A stretch of DNA of 64,000 nucleotides from Comamonadaceae bacterium 2PF (GTDB lineage Bacteria > Pseudomonadota > Gammaproteobacteria > Burkholderiales > Burkholderiaceae_C): assembly GCA_005502875.1 (NCBI GenBank), contig SCMV01000010.1, positions 1 through 64,000 on the forward strand. Direction: 5' to 3'. Numbering within the stretch: the stretch's first letter is position 1; every line of letters begins with the position of its first letter. A program made the position numbers and the translations under genes. A model generated the notes under the pieces. It did no database searches and was not told the DNA's origin. It was given only the letters and a program-made list of their open reading frames with translations. Shown here piece by piece: positions 1-10,784 of this stretch.

Positions 1-553
1 GGTCAGGGGGAGGGTGGGGTGCTTCGGGCGAGCGCCCCGGCGAGGCTGGGCTGCGGAGGGCGCTCACCTTGGGTGGCTCAGGCCATGGGTGGCTGCGCAT
101 GAACGCCTCCCAACTCAGGTGCCAGGTGTCGCGGCTGCGCAGGCGGCGCACCACGCCGAACTGGGGCCACTCCTCGAAGGCGATGCCCCGATCCCGGCAC
201 CACGCCGCCACGGCCAGGTCGCGCTGGTAGGTCAGGGCGTTGCCGGTTTCTTCGTGCGCCAGCAGGGCGTCAAAAGGGGCTTCGGCGTGCAGGCGGGTCA
301 GCACCTCGCAGGCCTCGCCTCGCAGCACCTCGAGTCGGCCACCGTGCGCCAGCACCTGGGCATGCAGGCCTGCCAGGCATTCCATGACAAAGCCCAGCTG
401 GCGCGCCGAGGCGTCGGGTTGGGCCCACAACGAAGGCTCGACGATGTAGACGCCTCGCCAAGGCTGTCGTGGCGCGCGTCGGATCGCTGCGTGGACGGCG
501 GCGTGGTCGTGCACGCGCAGGTCGCGTTTGAACCAGACGAGGGGGGAGGGCAT
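1..553 (-). CDS. Deoxyribodipyrimidine photolyase / cryptochrome family protein, N-terminal part (runs off the left edge)
   Basis: Light-driven flavoprotein of the photolyase/cryptochrome family, expected to repair UV-induced pyrimidine dimers. The reading frame stays open from the ATG at 553 to the window edge, giving about 184 residues. Residues 5-14 read [10 protein letters not shown], the hallmark start of the antenna-chromophore domain, and a segment [15 protein letters not shown] fits the same Rossmann-like domain. The FAD-binding domain lies outside the window. An in-frame ATG 63 bases upstream (616) would add 21 residues unlike the family, so 553 is preferred, although neither start has a clear ribosome binding site. 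It is transcribed divergently from parC across a region holding 10-bp tandem repeats. Repair enzyme versus photoreceptor cannot be decided from this part. Confidence 0.88.
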   Translation of the reverse strand, partial: MPSPLVWFKRDLRVHDHAAVHAAIRRAPRQPWRGVYIVEPSLWAQPDASARQLGFVMECLAGLHAQVLAHGGRLEVLRGEACEVLTRLHAEAPFDALLAHEETGNALTYQRDLAVAAWCRDRGIAFEEWPQFGVVRRLRSRDTWHLSWEAFMRSHPWPEPPKVSALRSPASPGRSPEAPHPPPD

Positions 554-623
554 GCGTCGGAGTATCCGCAGGCGAGTCGGGTTCGACGCGGATTTGGCGC
601 GCAAAAGCGGCGTCATGCTGAGG

Positions 624-663
624 TCAATTGGCACCAATCGGGGCCAATTGGGGCCACTGGGGG
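624..663. repeat. Four 10-bp tandem repeats between photolyase and parC
   Basis: Four consecutive 10-base units read TCAATTGGCA, CCAATCGGGG, CCAATTGGGG and CCACTGGGGG. The period equals about one helical turn, so repeated contacts would lie on one DNA face. They sit in the divergent 554-754 gap, just outside the photolyase start. A regulatory role is inferred; the repeat itself is seen directly. Confidence 0.5.
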
Positions 664-754
664 CGCGGCAGGCCCCCGTTGCCTTGCCGCTAAACTCCCG
701 GCGCAAGGTGGCCCGCCCCAGCGGCCGGCCCACAAGAGACACGATTGCCCACCG

Positions 755-3082
<2,328 letters not shown>

Positions 3083-3086
3083 TCAG

Positions 3087-3138
3087 GGGCGGCGCCGTCC
3101 TGGGGGGCACCACCCTTGACTGGGTGGGTGCGCCGCCC
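3087..3138 (+). terminator. Nested GC-rich hairpin after parC
   Basis: Outer arms GGGCGGCGC (3087-3095) and GCGCCGCCC (3130-3138) enclose a second pair, GCACCACCC and GGGTGGGTGC. It starts five bases after the parC stop. No immediate T-tract follows, so intrinsic termination is plausible but not certain. Confidence 0.4.
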
Positions 3139-3208
3139 GGTCGGCGGGTTGTCGGGTTTTCCTCGGGTACGCTCGGCCCCGTCGATTCACCCCATCAAGG
3201 AGAGAGCC

Positions 3209-4210
3209 ATGTCCCGTTCGCCGCTGCGTCCTTCCCGCGCCGCCCACCTCGCTGCCATCTTGGGCACGCTGGTGGTCTCGGCCCATGCAGGCACCGTGCA
3301 GACGCCGGGCGGCTCGGTCACCTTCGCCTGGGGCCTGGATGCCGAAGAGATCGAAACCGGTACCTTCCAGTACGTTTACCCCGACGACGAAGCATCGCCG
3401 CTGAGCACGGGTGGGCAACGCAGCGCCACAGCCGGATCGGTCTCGGCCAGCGTCAACGCCTGGGTGGACCCGTACAGCGGCACCTTCAAGGCCCAGACCA
3501 CCGCCACCACCGGTGACGCCGGCCGGCCCACCAGCATCGCCCAGTCCTACGCCCGCCTGGATCTGACCGACACCGTTCGCATCAGCGGTCCGGGCGCCAC
3601 GACCACCGTCACCTTCCGCATGAGCTACGACAGCCAGTTCAGTGGCCTGGCGCTGTCGTCTTTCGAGCGCGTGGGGCAGATCTCGCACTTCCTGCAAGCC
3701 GATTCCTCGCGCTACGCCACCCTGAGCTACCGCACGCCCAACCCCGCCTACGACCCCGATGCCACCTGCACGGGCGAAGGCGAGATGACCGAATGCGGCG
3801 TCGAGACCATCGAGTACTTCACCACCTCCGAGAGCGCCTCCAAGGACCTCTTTCGCGAGTGGGCCCTGGGTGGCCCCGATGGCGTGTACGGCAACGGCGA
3901 GGTCAACAACGGCCGCTACACCGGTGAGGTGCTGTTGAGCCTGGTCGTGCCGACCGGCGTTGACCTCACGCTGGACTACACCGTGCACCAGGGCGCGCGC
4001 TGCTTCCACCTCTCCAACTGCGACGTGGGCGTCAACGCCATGTTCTCCGATCACATCGGCCTGGAGCTGGCAGACGGCTACACCTTCACCTCGGCCTCTG
4101 GCTTCCGTTACGAAGGCCTGGCGCCCGCCGTGCCAGAACCCGAAACCCTGGCACTCATGCTGGCAGGCCTGACGGGTCTGTTGCTCAGCCGTCGCCGCGT
4201 CCATGCCTGA
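3209..4210 (+). CDS. PEP-CTERM sorting domain-containing exported protein
   Basis: Exported protein of unknown function, 333 residues. The N-terminus is a signal peptide (about residues 1-28, ending SAHA). The C-terminus has the full PEP-CTERM tripartite signal: VPEPETLAL, a hydrophobic helix, then the basic tail SRRRVHA. Family knowledge says such proteins are processed by an exosortase and displayed or released with exopolysaccharide; no exosortase gene is present here. The middle part is Ser/Thr/Gly-rich, beta-like, with a few Cys (CTGEGEMTEC, CFHLSNC) that could form disulfides, and matches no domain I recognise. The start at 3209 is chosen because an AAGGAGAG ribosome site lies just upstream; the longer open frame lacks this. 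It converges on the sbtA-like gene with a 15-base gap. Confidence 0.9.
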   Translation: MSRSPLRPSRAAHLAAILGTLVVSAHAGTVQTPGGSVTFAWGLDAEEIETGTFQYVYPDDEASPLSTGGQRSATAGSVSASVNAWVDPYSGTFKAQTTATTGDAGRPTSIAQSYARLDLTDTVRISGPGATTTVTFRMSYDSQFSGLALSSFERVGQISHFLQADSSRYATLSYRTPNPAYDPDATCTGEGEMTECGVETIEYFTTSESASKDLFREWALGGPDGVYGNGEVNNGRYTGEVLLSLVVPTGVDLTLDYTVHQGARCFHLSNCDVGVNAMFSDHIGLELADGYTFTSASGFRYEGLAPAVPEPETLALMLAGLTGLLLSRRRVHA

Positions 4211-4225
4211 GTCGGCAGCGGGGCC

Positions 4226-5230
4226 TCAGCCCCACACCCGCTGCACCACCCACGCGTACAGCGGGATGCCGATCAGGATGTTGAAGACGAAGGTCACCCC
4301 CAGCGACAGCCCGAGGTAGAGCCCCGGCTGAGCTTCCGGCATGGCGTGCCGCAGCACCGCCGGCACCACGATGTAGGACGAGCTGGCCGCCAGCACCACC
4401 AGCAAGATGGTGTCCCCGGCAGGCAAGCCCAGCAGCGCAGCCAGGCCCATGGCGATCACCCCGTGCGCCAGCGGGCCGACGATGCCGTAGCCGATCAGCG
4501 CCGGGTGCACCTGCCGCAGGGCCGGCAACTGGCGTGCCACCAGCAAACCCAGGTCGAGCAGGAACAGCGCCAGCATGCCCTTGAACAGCGCGCCGGAGAA
4601 CGGCTCCATCATCAGCTTGCCCTGGTCGCCCGTTGCCCAGCCGATCAGCAAACTGCCCAGCAGCAGCAGGTTGGCGCCGTCGGTGAAGGCTTCCCGCACC
4701 ACGTGCCAATGAGACGGGGCTGGTGCCCCGGGGGCCGCGTTGGAGCCCCGGGGCGCCCCCTGTTCGGCCGCCTGCTGACGCCGAGCCCAGGCCGCCAGCG
4801 CCATCGCCATCAGGATGGCGGGCGACTCCATCAGCACCAGGGCCACGGCCATGTGGCCACCAAAAGGCACTTGAAGCTGCGCCAGGTACTGGCTGGCGGC
4901 GATGAAGGTGGTGGCGCTGACCGAACCATACGTGGCCGCCACGGCCGCTGCATCAAAGCGTGACAGCCATTTGCGCAGCAGCAAGTAGCCCAGCGCCGGC
5001 ACCAGCAGGGCGAGCAGCAGCGCGGCCCCCAGGCTGCCGAGCACGTCGGCGCCCAGGCCACTGTGCGCCAGCGAAAAACCGCCCTTCAGGCCCACCGACA
5101 TCAGCAGGTAGAGCGACAGGAAGCGCGCGATTTGCGGCGGCACCTCCAGGTTGGAGCGCAGCAGGCCGGCGGCGACACCGAAGACGAAAAACAGGATGGC
5201 GGGGTCGAGCAGGTTCTGGAGCGGGTTCAT
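4226..5230 (-). CDS. SbtA-family sodium-dependent bicarbonate permease
   Basis: Predicted inner-membrane sodium-dependent bicarbonate transporter of 334 residues. The sequence starts MNPLQNLLDPAILFFVFGVA, carries about ten hydrophobic helices, and includes the family segments AGLLRSNLEVPPQIARFLSLY, VGLKGGFSLA and ATYGSVSATTFIAA. A polar linker (around residues 160-185) splits the two inverted halves, as in the family. The start at 5230 matches the family N-terminus; a longer frame would run into the LysR control region. No SbtB-like PII protein is adjacent. The divergent LysR gene is the probable regulator. Bicarbonate is assigned from the family; substrate specificity is not visible in the sequence. 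Confidence 0.85.
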   Translation of the reverse strand: MNPLQNLLDPAILFFVFGVAAGLLRSNLEVPPQIARFLSLYLLMSVGLKGGFSLAHSGLGADVLGSLGAALLLALLVPALGYLLLRKWLSRFDAAAVAATYGSVSATTFIAASQYLAQLQVPFGGHMAVALVLMESPAILMAMALAAWARRQQAAEQGAPRGSNAAPGAPAPSHWHVVREAFTDGANLLLLGSLLIGWATGDQGKLMMEPFSGALFKGMLALFLLDLGLLVARQLPALRQVHPALIGYGIVGPLAHGVIAMGLAALLGLPAGDTILLVVLAASSSYIVVPAVLRHAMPEAQPGLYLGLSLGVTFVFNILIGIPLYAWVVQRVWG

Positions 5231-5267
5231 GGGACGCCATGCTAGGGTTTTGCCGGTATCATGAAAA

Positions 5268-5295
5268 ATCAAATCTTTTGATCTGATATTTAGAT
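5268..5295. promoter_or_regulatory. Two tandem LysR-type operator boxes (ATC-N9-GAT)
   Basis: ATCAAATCTTTTGAT (5268-5282) and ATCTGATATTTAGAT (5281-5295) both fit ATC-N9-GAT and the LysR-family T-N11-A rule, with centres 13 bp apart. The first has six-base perfect arms. They fill the short divergent gap, ending eight bases before the LysR ATG and about 40 bases from the sbtA-like ATG, suiting both autorepression and control of the transporter. Confidence 0.6.
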
Positions 5296-5303
5296 ATAAA
5301 TCT

Positions 5304-6275
5304 ATGCATGTCACCTGGCGTCAACTTCGCCTTTTCCAGGCGCTGGCCGAAACCGGCTCGGTCACCGGTGCGGCCGAGGCCGAGCACGTCACCCAGCCGA
5401 CGGTGTCCATGCAGTTGCGCCAGCTCTCGGAGGCGGCAGGGGTGCCGCTGTACGAGCCGCTGGGGCGCGGCATCCGCCTGACCGATGCCGGGCAGCGGCT
5501 GGCCCGCGCGTGCCACGACGTCTTGCACCGCTGGGCCGAGTTCGAGATGGAGTTGGCCGACCTGCAAGGCCTCAAGCGGGGGCGGTTGGACGTGGCCGTG
5601 GTCAGCACCGCCAAGTCCTTCATCCCGCGCCTGCTCGGGCCGTTTTCGCAGCGCTACCCCGACATCGACGTGCACCTGGAGGTGGCCAACCGTGACAGCA
5701 TCGTGCGGCGGCTGGAGCAGTCGCTCGACGACCTGGTCATCATGACCACGCCGCCCGATCACGTGGCGGTGCAAGCCGAGTTCCTGCTGGACAACCCGCT
5801 GGTGCTGATCGCATCCAGCGCGCACCCGCTGGCCCGCCGCAGCGGTCTCAAGCTCAAGGCCTTGGCAGGCGAGCGCTTCATCCTGCGCGAGCCGGGCTCG
5901 GGCACGCGCATCAGCTGCGAGCGGCAGTTCGCGAAGTGGGGCTTCAGCCCGCGCGTTCAGATGTCCCTGGGCAGCAACGAGGCCATCAAGCAGGCGGTGG
6001 CCGGGGGGTATGGCCTGGCGGTGCTGTCGCGCCATGCGCTCGACCGAGATCCCGCGCACGAAGGGCTGGCCGTGCTCGACGTGCAGGGCTTTCCGATCGC
6101 CTCGCGCTGGTACCTGGTGCGCCGGCAGGAGCGTCAGCCCACGCCGGTGGCGCGTGCCTTCCTGGATTTTTTGCGCGAAACCCTGAACACGTCCGTCAAC
6201 GGGGCGCTGCCCGCTGCCCTCACACCCGCACCACCGTCACCGAGCACTCGGCCTCGGCGACGACCTGCGCGCTGA
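5304..6275 (+). CDS. LysR-family transcriptional regulator (CbbR/CmpR-like)
   Basis: DNA-binding regulator of 323 residues. The winged helix-turn-helix is at residues 1-62, with VTGAAEAEHVTQPTVSMQLR as the recognition region, followed by a periplasmic-binding-protein-like effector domain. The N-terminus resembles CbbR/CmpR proteins, which govern carbon fixation or bicarbonate uptake genes. This fits its divergent position beside an SbtA-type transporter, though effector and targets are inferred. No good ribosome binding site precedes the ATG; the AT-rich operator region runs almost to it. The last 56 bases overlap the 3' end of the kinase gene on the opposite strand, and the C-terminal tail is a Pro/Arg-rich extension beyond the usual family end. 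Confidence 0.9.
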   Translation: MHVTWRQLRLFQALAETGSVTGAAEAEHVTQPTVSMQLRQLSEAAGVPLYEPLGRGIRLTDAGQRLARACHDVLHRWAEFEMELADLQGLKRGRLDVAVVSTAKSFIPRLLGPFSQRYPDIDVHLEVANRDSIVRRLEQSLDDLVIMTTPPDHVAVQAEFLLDNPLVLIASSAHPLARRSGLKLKALAGERFILREPGSGTRISCERQFAKWGFSPRVQMSLGSNEAIKQAVAGGYGLAVLSRHALDRDPAHEGLAVLDVQGFPIASRWYLVRRQERQPTPVARAFLDFLRETLNTSVNGALPAALTPAPPSPSTRPRRRPAR

Positions 6276-7653
6276 CGCTGCCCAGGTAGCGGCGCAGCGA
6301 TGAGTTGCCCCGCGCGCCCATCACGATGTGGTCCACCTGGTTGCGCGTGGCGAACTCGACGATGGCGCTGGCGGTGTCGGGTGATTCGAGCACGTGGAAG
6401 GTCAGGCGGTGCTCGTCCATCTGCAACTGCTGTTGCAGGGGCCTGGCCCAATGTTTGATGGCCACCAGTTGCTGCACGTGCAGGCTGTTGCCGGCCTCGT
6501 CCACGAGCGTGTCCATGCCGATGCGGTGGGTCTTCATGACGCTGACGCAGGCCAGGCGGGCGCCGGGCTCCATCTGCATGATGCGGCGCACGGTGGCCAG
6601 CAGTTTCTTGTCCAGCTCGGGCGTGCTGTTCTTGATGCCGATGGCCACCATCAGGATGGGGCTGCGCTCGACGTGCTGGCCGCTGGGCACATCCGAGCGC
6701 GGCTCGTGGCCCATGGCCTTGAACCAACGCTTCATGGTGCTGAGCGTGCCGCGCGTGCCAGTGCGCTCGGCGCGTGGGGTCAGCGGGATCTGCTCGGGGT
6801 GCTGCAGGTCCAGCGCGAGCTGGGCGCCCGTCTGGTAGCGCTGCTGAGGGTCGATCTCCAGGCAGCGCAGGACGACCTCCTGCAGCCAGGCGGGTGTGTC
6901 AGCACGGATGTCGCGCGGCGGAACCGGGTCGGTGTAGAGGCGCTTGCGCAGGCCGGGCACGCTGCTGGGGTTGCCGAAGGGGCGCTCGCCCGTGGTCAGG
7001 TGGTAGAGCATCACGCCGAGGGCGAACAGGTCGCTGCGCGGGTCGTTGCGCACGAACTGCACCTGCTCGGGCGAGATGTAGGGGCCGGTGCCCATGGGCA
7101 GCGAGAACTCTTCCTCGAGCAGGTCGGGCAGCTTGTCGTGGCGGCTCAGGCCGAAGTCCACCATCACGGCCTCGCCCGTGGCGCGGAACATGATGTTGCT
7201 GGGTTTGACGTCCAGGTGCACCAGGTGTTGTTTGTGCAAGTCGTGCAGGGCCAGGGCCACGCGCTGGCCGATGTCCGCCACCTCTTCGATCGGCAAGGGG
7301 GCCTGGTCCAGCCGGGGACGCAGCGTGTCGCCCGCGATGTGCTCCATCACGATGTAGGGCATGCGGGTGAAGTCGCCCTTGCCGACGAAGCGGGGCACGT
7401 GCGGGCCTTTGAGCATCGGCATGACCATTTGCTCGACCTCGAAGCCAACGATGGTGGCCGGGTCCTCGCCGCCCTTGATGCGTGGCACCTTCATGATCAG
7501 TTGTGGCTCGCCGGGAGGGTGAACGGCTCGCCCTTGTTCGTCCACGCGCTCGACCGACCACAGCGTGGCCATGCCGCCTTGGTGCAGCTTGGCTTTGAGC
7601 ACGAAGCCATCGACGCGATCGCCTGCCTGCAGTTTGCCGGGAGACATGGTCAT
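6220..7653 (-). CDS. Serine/threonine protein kinase fused to a universal stress protein domain
   Basis: Cytosolic signalling protein of 477 residues. The N-terminal two thirds is a bacterial Hanks-type kinase: glycine loop LHQGGMATLW, Lys55 in LIMKVPR, catalytic loop HLDVKPSN with Asp148, DFG at 166-168 and the APE-equivalent SPEQ. The usual HRD Arg is Leu147, making this a non-RD kinase. From about residue 330 a UspA domain follows, ending with the nucleotide-binding pattern GARGNSSLRRYLGS. The start is the ATG at 7653, nine bases after AGGAG; a second ATG follows two codons later. It lies 31 bases downstream of a metallophosphoesterase gene in the same direction, so kinase and phosphatase are probably co-transcribed. 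Substrates are unknown. Confidence 0.9.
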   Translation of the reverse strand: MTMSPGKLQAGDRVDGFVLKAKLHQGGMATLWSVERVDEQGRAVHPPGEPQLIMKVPRIKGGEDPATIVGFEVEQMVMPMLKGPHVPRFVGKGDFTRMPYIVMEHIAGDTLRPRLDQAPLPIEEVADIGQRVALALHDLHKQHLVHLDVKPSNIMFRATGEAVMVDFGLSRHDKLPDLLEEEFSLPMGTGPYISPEQVQFVRNDPRSDLFALGVMLYHLTTGERPFGNPSSVPGLRKRLYTDPVPPRDIRADTPAWLQEVVLRCLEIDPQQRYQTGAQLALDLQHPEQIPLTPRAERTGTRGTLSTMKRWFKAMGHEPRSDVPSGQHVERSPILMVAIGIKNSTPELDKKLLATVRRIMQMEPGARLACVSVMKTHRIGMDTLVDEAGNSLHVQQLVAIKHWARPLQQQLQMDEHRLTFHVLESPDTASAIVEFATRNQVDHIVMGARGNSSLRRYLGSVSAQVVAEAECSVTVVRV

Positions 7654-7684
7654 CGTGTGGGGCTCCTGTCGGCGATGAGGGGGC

Positions 7685-8428
7685 TCAGCGCCCGTCGCGA
7701 AGGCGCTGGGCCAGCGATTCCGGCAGGCCAGCGTCGAGCACCCGTTGAGCCGCTGCGTCATGGTCGTAGGGCACGCGGTGGAAGGTGAGGGTGGCCGATT
7801 CGGTCTCGAAGGTGGCGTAACAGGCGGCGGGGTTGCCGTCACGCGGTTGCCCGACCGAGCCCGGGATGGCGAGCCAGCGGCGCATGGGCGAGAGCTGGAT
7901 GGGCGTGGCATCGACCGGTTGGAACTCGCCTGACTTGCCGGTGGACGACAGGTGGTAGAGGCAGGGGTCGTGCATGTGGCCGCAAAACACATGCGGTTGC
8001 TGCGAGGCAAACAGGCTGCGCGTGGCCTCCATGCGGCCTTGCACATAGCCCCAGTGCGCCGGGTCGTGCACGTTGGCGTGGGCGAACAGGCAGTCGCCCA
8101 GCACGGCGGTCAGCGGCAGGGACTCGATGAACGCGATGTGCGCCGCGCTCAATTGTTCGCGGGTCCAGGCCAGGGAGGCCAACACGTGGTTGCCCAGGTT
8201 GTGTTGGTCTTCGTGTCGCAAGGCGTCGTCGTGGTTGCCTTTGACGACGATGGCGCCACCCTGGTGCTGGGCCATGACGAAGTCCATGACCCAGGCCGGA
8301 TCGGCGCCGTAGTCCACGAAGTCACCCAGCAGGACGGTTCGCTCGCAGCCCCCCTCGCGCGCGTGTGCCCAGACGGCTTCGACGGCCTGCCGATTGGCGT
8401 GCAGGTCCGAGAGGATGGCGAGTTTCAT
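7685..8428 (-). CDS. Metallophosphoesterase (calcineurin-like, YfcE type)
   Basis: Predicted two-metal phosphoesterase of 247 residues. All signature blocks are present: SDLHANRQA (DxH), GDFVDYG, KGNHD, and CGHMH near residue 151. The compact size and order match YfcE/protein-phosphatase-like members. It lies immediately upstream of the kinase-USP gene with a 31-base gap, suggesting an operon in which it could reverse the kinase or act on a nucleotide signal; the substrate is not deducible. The start at 8428 places the metal-binding Asp near the N-terminus as in the family. Confidence 0.87.
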   Translation of the reverse strand: MKLAILSDLHANRQAVEAVWAHAREGGCERTVLLGDFVDYGADPAWVMDFVMAQHQGGAIVVKGNHDDALRHEDQHNLGNHVLASLAWTREQLSAAHIAFIESLPLTAVLGDCLFAHANVHDPAHWGYVQGRMEATRSLFASQQPHVFCGHMHDPCLYHLSSTGKSGEFQPVDATPIQLSPMRRWLAIPGSVGQPRDGNPAACYATFETESATLTFHRVPYDHDAAAQRVLDAGLPESLAQRLRDGR

Positions 8429-8496
8429 GACGGAGGCAGCTCAGAGCGGGCGCAAGGGGCACAACTGCCCATGCTAGCCCGTCGCCGCCGTGGCCA

Positions 8497-10164
8497 TCAA
8501 GCTGGGGCAGACAGGTCTTGACGACCCGCCTGGCCCTTCATTTCCTTGCGCAAAGCCACCGCATCGTGGCTGTGGGCTGACTTGCCGCCGACCTCGGTGC
8601 GGAACACCTGAACGGCTTCTGCGACGGACTTGGCCCGCTGAGCCAAGCTCATGGACGCGGCGGCGATCTGCTCCACCGCCGCGGCGTTTTGCTGGGTGAT
8701 GCCGTCGAGTTGCGCCACCGCCGAGTTGATCTGCGAGATGCCGCTGAGTTGTTCGCGCGCTCCTCCGCTGATCTGGGTGACCAGGGCGGTGACCTGCTCC
8801 ACCGACTGCACGGCCTCCTGCATGGTGCTTTGTGCCGCATGGGTGAGTTCGCTGCCCGCGCGCACCTTGTCGGCCGAGTCGGTGATGAGCTGTTTGACCT
8901 CTCGGGCGGCGGTGGCGGTGCGGCCGGCGAGGGCGCGCACTTCCGAGGCCACGACCGCGAAACCCCGACCTTGCTCGCCTGCTCTGGCGGCTTCCACGGC
9001 GGCGTTGAGGGCCAGGATGTTGGTCTGAAAGGCGATGCTGTCGATCACCTGGATGATTTCTCCGATCCGCCTGGAGGAGTCCTCGATCTCCTGCATGGTC
9101 TGCGTCACGCTGCTGACCACTTCGCTGCTGCGCTGGGTGATGGCCGTGGTCTGGGTGGCCAGGTCGGAAGCCTGCCCGGCGGTGTCGGAGCTGTGCTTGA
9201 CGGTGCCCGTGATCTCCTCCATCGAGGCGGCCGTTTGCTCAAGGCTGCTGGCCTGCGATTCGGTGCGGCTGGACAGGTCCTGGTTGCCAGCGGCGATCTC
9301 GCGGGTGGCCACCAGCATCTCGTCGACCTGCGTGCGCGCATCCTTGACGATGGAGCGCAGGTTCACATTGAGCTGGTTGAGCGAGCGGGTGAACTGCCCG
9401 ATGAGGTCGTGGCGATCGGAGTGGATGACCTCGGTCAGGTCGCCAGCCGCCATGCGGTTGGCCGAGTCCATCAGGGCCTTGATCGGGCCCATGGTCATGC
9501 CGCGGATCTTCACGCTGGCCAGGGCGATCAAGGCGCCCAGCACCAGCAGGCAACCCATGCTGATCGGCGAAAGCAAGCCTTGACCGCTGCCACCTGCCCA
9601 CATGCCCATGCCGAATCCGATGAGCGCGACGCTGCCGGCGATCATGGCCAGGCGTTCGCTCAAGCCAGGTCTGAGGAACTCGGCCGCCCTGCTTGGCCAC
9701 GTGTTTTTCAGCAAGCGGCCGTTGCGAAGGAAATGGACCACCTGCCCGGAGTCCTTTTCCTGCTGCATCGCGCGGTACAACTCGCCGGCCTGGGCCACGG
9801 CTTGCCGGTCAGGCTCGGTCCGAACGGACATGTAGCCAACCGGCCTGCCGTCCTCCATCAGCGGGGTCACGTTCGCCTGAACCCAGTAGAACGATCCGTC
9901 CTTGCGGCGATTCTTCACCAGCGCCGTCCAGGGCCGACCAGAGGCGATCGTCTCCCACATGTCGCGGAAGGCCTCTTCCGGCATGTCGGGGTGGCGGATC
10001 ATGTTGTGGGGCTGCCCCAGCAGCTCCTCGCGGGTGTAGCCGCTGACGTGAACGAAGGCCGGGTTGCAGTAGGTGATGCGGCCTTTGAGGTCCGTGGTCG
10101 AAACCAGTGTGTCGCCCTTTGGGAAAGCGAATTCCTGTTCGGTCACAGGCAAATTGAGTCTCAT
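8497..10164 (-). CDS. PAS domain methyl-accepting chemotaxis protein (Aer-like)
   Basis: Membrane chemoreceptor of 555 residues. The PAS domain (about residues 10-125, [20 protein letters not shown] and MIRHPDMP) resembles the FAD-binding PAS of Aer. Two membrane helices lie near residues 170-190 and 195-215 with almost no periplasmic loop, then a HAMP-like segment. The signalling domain carries the hairpin tip [20 protein letters not shown] and methylation helices rich in Glu/Gln. This architecture points to sensing of redox or energy state from the cytosol rather than a periplasmic ligand. No CheB/CheR pentapeptide is seen at the C-terminus, and no other chemotaxis gene is nearby. Confidence 0.92.
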   Translation of the reverse strand: MRLNLPVTEQEFAFPKGDTLVSTTDLKGRITYCNPAFVHVSGYTREELLGQPHNMIRHPDMPEEAFRDMWETIASGRPWTALVKNRRKDGSFYWVQANVTPLMEDGRPVGYMSVRTEPDRQAVAQAGELYRAMQQEKDSGQVVHFLRNGRLLKNTWPSRAAEFLRPGLSERLAMIAGSVALIGFGMGMWAGGSGQGLLSPISMGCLLVLGALIALASVKIRGMTMGPIKALMDSANRMAAGDLTEVIHSDRHDLIGQFTRSLNQLNVNLRSIVKDARTQVDEMLVATREIAAGNQDLSSRTESQASSLEQTAASMEEITGTVKHSSDTAGQASDLATQTTAITQRSSEVVSSVTQTMQEIEDSSRRIGEIIQVIDSIAFQTNILALNAAVEAARAGEQGRGFAVVASEVRALAGRTATAAREVKQLITDSADKVRAGSELTHAAQSTMQEAVQSVEQVTALVTQISGGAREQLSGISQINSAVAQLDGITQQNAAAVEQIAAASMSLAQRAKSVAEAVQVFRTEVGGKSAHSHDAVALRKEMKGQAGRQDLSAPA

Positions 10165-10390
10165 TTCAAACCTCGTCCGTCTCGGGTTGCGAGTCGACAG
10201 GGTTTGAACGCCATCCTGTCGGGGCGGGCGCCTGCTGGGTTGGATCAGGCGCTTTGTATTTCTTTTCGGGATGGTGCCCGCAAGTTCAAGCTCAGGAGGC
10301 GGGAAAAAGGACGCCGTTCCGCGTCTTACTCGATGGGTTTGTTACCATCTTTGTCGATCGTGCCGGACTTGGCACGCAAGAGGTTCACCC

Positions 10391-10675
10391 ATGAAGACAG
10401 CCGAGCAAGAAGCGGTGCTGCGCGCCGTGCGCAAGCTGGTTGATTTCTGGCAGATCGAGGCCCATGAGCTGGGCGGCATCGAGCCGGCGGTGGTCGCGCC
10501 ACCAGCGGCCGTGGCCGAGCCTGCTCGGCCTTGTTATCGCCACCCGATTTCCGGTGAAACCTGGCGGGGGGAGGGCAGCCAGCCTGAGTGGCTGAAGCTG
10601 GCGCTCACGCGAGAGGGCTACACCGTGCAGGAGCTGCGCGTGTCGATGTCAGACGACCCCGCCACCTCGGCCTGA
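10391..10675 (+). CDS. Short H-NS-family nucleoid protein
   Basis: Small protein of 94 residues. The C-terminal part, YRHPISGETWRGEGSQPEW, matches the H-NS DNA-binding motif (aromatic, G-x-x-W-x-G-x-G, then P-x-W). The N-terminal helix QAVLRAVRKLVDFW-like segment is much shorter than the coiled oligomerisation domain of enteric H-NS, and an Ala/Pro linker joins the two. It may act as a modulator of larger H-NS-like proteins. The frame is open 120 bases upstream, but that part is unlike the family, so the ATG at 10391 is used. It ends two bases before tRNA-Arg on the opposite strand. Confidence 0.72.
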   Translation: MKTAEQEAVLRAVRKLVDFWQIEAHELGGIEPAVVAPPAAVAEPARPCYRHPISGETWRGEGSQPEWLKLALTREGYTVQELRVSMSDDPATSA

Positions 10676-10677
10676 AA

Positions 10678-10752
10678 TGGTCCCTCCGACAGGAATCGAA
10701 CCTGTATTTGCCGCTTAGGAGGCGGCCGTTCTATCCATTGAACTACGGAGAG
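10678..10752 (-). tRNA. tRNA-Arg(CCT)
   Basis: Cloverleaf on the minus strand with the acceptor stem CTCTCCG/CGGAGGG, D-arm containing AGTTCAATGGATAGAAC, anticodon loop CTCCTAA (anticodon CCT, reads AGG), T-arm with GGTTCGATTCC and an encoded 3' CCA. Length is 75 with CCA. Confidence 0.95.
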
Positions 10753-10784
10753 CGGTCGGGGGCCTCGCGAGGCCGCCGAGGGCG

